From the NCBI GenBank assembly GCA_003154025.1, contig PMCE01000083.1, positions 5,462 to 11,758 on the forward strand: a stretch of DNA of 6,297 nt, given 5' to 3'. The notes beneath the pieces were generated by a model. The model searched no databases, had not been told where the DNA came from, and saw only the letters and a list, made by a program, of their open reading frames with translations. Of this stretch, positions 6,090 to 6,297 are shown in pieces. The position numbers and the translations under genes are program-made. Origin of the DNA: Syntrophaceae bacterium. GTDB lineage: Bacteria; Desulfobacterota; SM23-61. Every line of letters starts with the position of its first letter. Within the stretch, counting starts at the first letter, position 1.

Positions 6090-6297
6090 ATGGATAAGAT
6101 TCCCGGAATCTTCGACATGCATATCCACAGCGCTCCGGACATTGCTCCGCGCAAGACGGACGACTTGGAGCTGGCCAAAGCAGCGGCGGCGGCGGGGATG
6201 GGTGGGATTATGATTAAATCCCATCTTGGCTCCAGCGTAGAACGCGCCTACCTGGTAAACCAAATGGTCCCGAACATCCGGGTCTTCGGAGGTCTGG
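6090..6297 (+). CDS. DUF6282-type, amidohydrolase-like protein, N-terminal part
   Basis: The first 69 codons of a gene running off the right edge. The visible protein opens with IFDMHIHSAPDIAPRKTDD (7-25), where His11-x-His13 is the metal-ligand motif typical of the first strand of TIM-barrel metal hydrolases (amidohydrolase and PHP types). It continues LAKAAAAAGMGGIMIKSHLG (28-47) and VFGGL (65-69). The HSAPD sequence with the following IKSHLG stretch resembles DUF6282 family proteins, whose biochemical role is not settled. AAGGGAG (6077-6083) lies 6 bases upstream of the ATG. An in-frame ATG at 6051 would add 13 residues but has a poorer ribosome-binding site. Its place after dctM suggests a cytoplasmic enzyme acting on the imported compound, possibly by hydrolysis. 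The remaining metal ligands lie outside the window, so activity cannot be judged. Confidence 0.85.
   Translation, partial: MDKIPGIFDMHIHSAPDIAPRKTDDLELAKAAAAAGMGGIMIKSHLGSSVERAYLVNQMVPNIRVFGGL

Noticed and set aside
1..6297. Search by eye for tRNA, rRNA, CRISPR arrays, insertion sequences and attachment sites.
   Set aside because: No repeat-spacer pattern, transposase motif, terminal repeats or tRNA-like cloverleaf was seen.

Overview
The window looks like a bacterial chromosome segment of fairly high GC content with a strongly GC-rich third codon position. The gene content (QueG/RdhA-like iron-sulfur proteins, a LysR regulator, a DctPQM TRAP transporter and a DUF6282-type protein) fits an anaerobic or facultatively anaerobic, metabolically versatile bacterium. 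A Desulfobacterota (deltaproteobacterial) lineage is my best guess. This is an inference from gene content only; there is no rRNA or other marker gene in the window.

Layout. Positions 1-1676 carry two tandem minus-strand genes, 837-1676 (upstream) and 810-1 (downstream, running off the left edge). They encode paralogous ~280-residue proteins of the epoxyqueuosine reductase / reductive dehalogenase-like superfamily, each with a C-terminal 4Fe-4S domain. They are separated by 26 bases and are probably one operon. Positions 1677-1886 form a divergent control region with an extremely AT-rich core (about 1808-1872). A LysR-type regulator is read rightward from 1887 to 2804. After a 237-base gap holding a near-consensus sigma-70 promoter (2957-2985), a complete TRAP transporter follows: dctP (3042-4052), dctQ (4154-4627) and dctM (4729-6012). 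A strong stem-loop sits between dctP and dctQ. The start of a DUF6282-type metal-hydrolase-like gene (6090 to the right edge) closes the window.

How it may work together. The LysR protein sits between the divergent reductase-like pair and the transporter operon, so it is the natural candidate to control one or both. The TRAP system would import a carboxylate-type substrate using an ion gradient. The DUF6282-type protein and possibly the two Fe-S proteins would then act on it in the cytoplasm. The substrate is not identifiable from the sequence. The TRAP transporter and the LysR regulator are ordinary members of their families. The least explained parts are the paired Fe-S/QueG-like paralogues and their link to a TRAP/DUF6282 operon.
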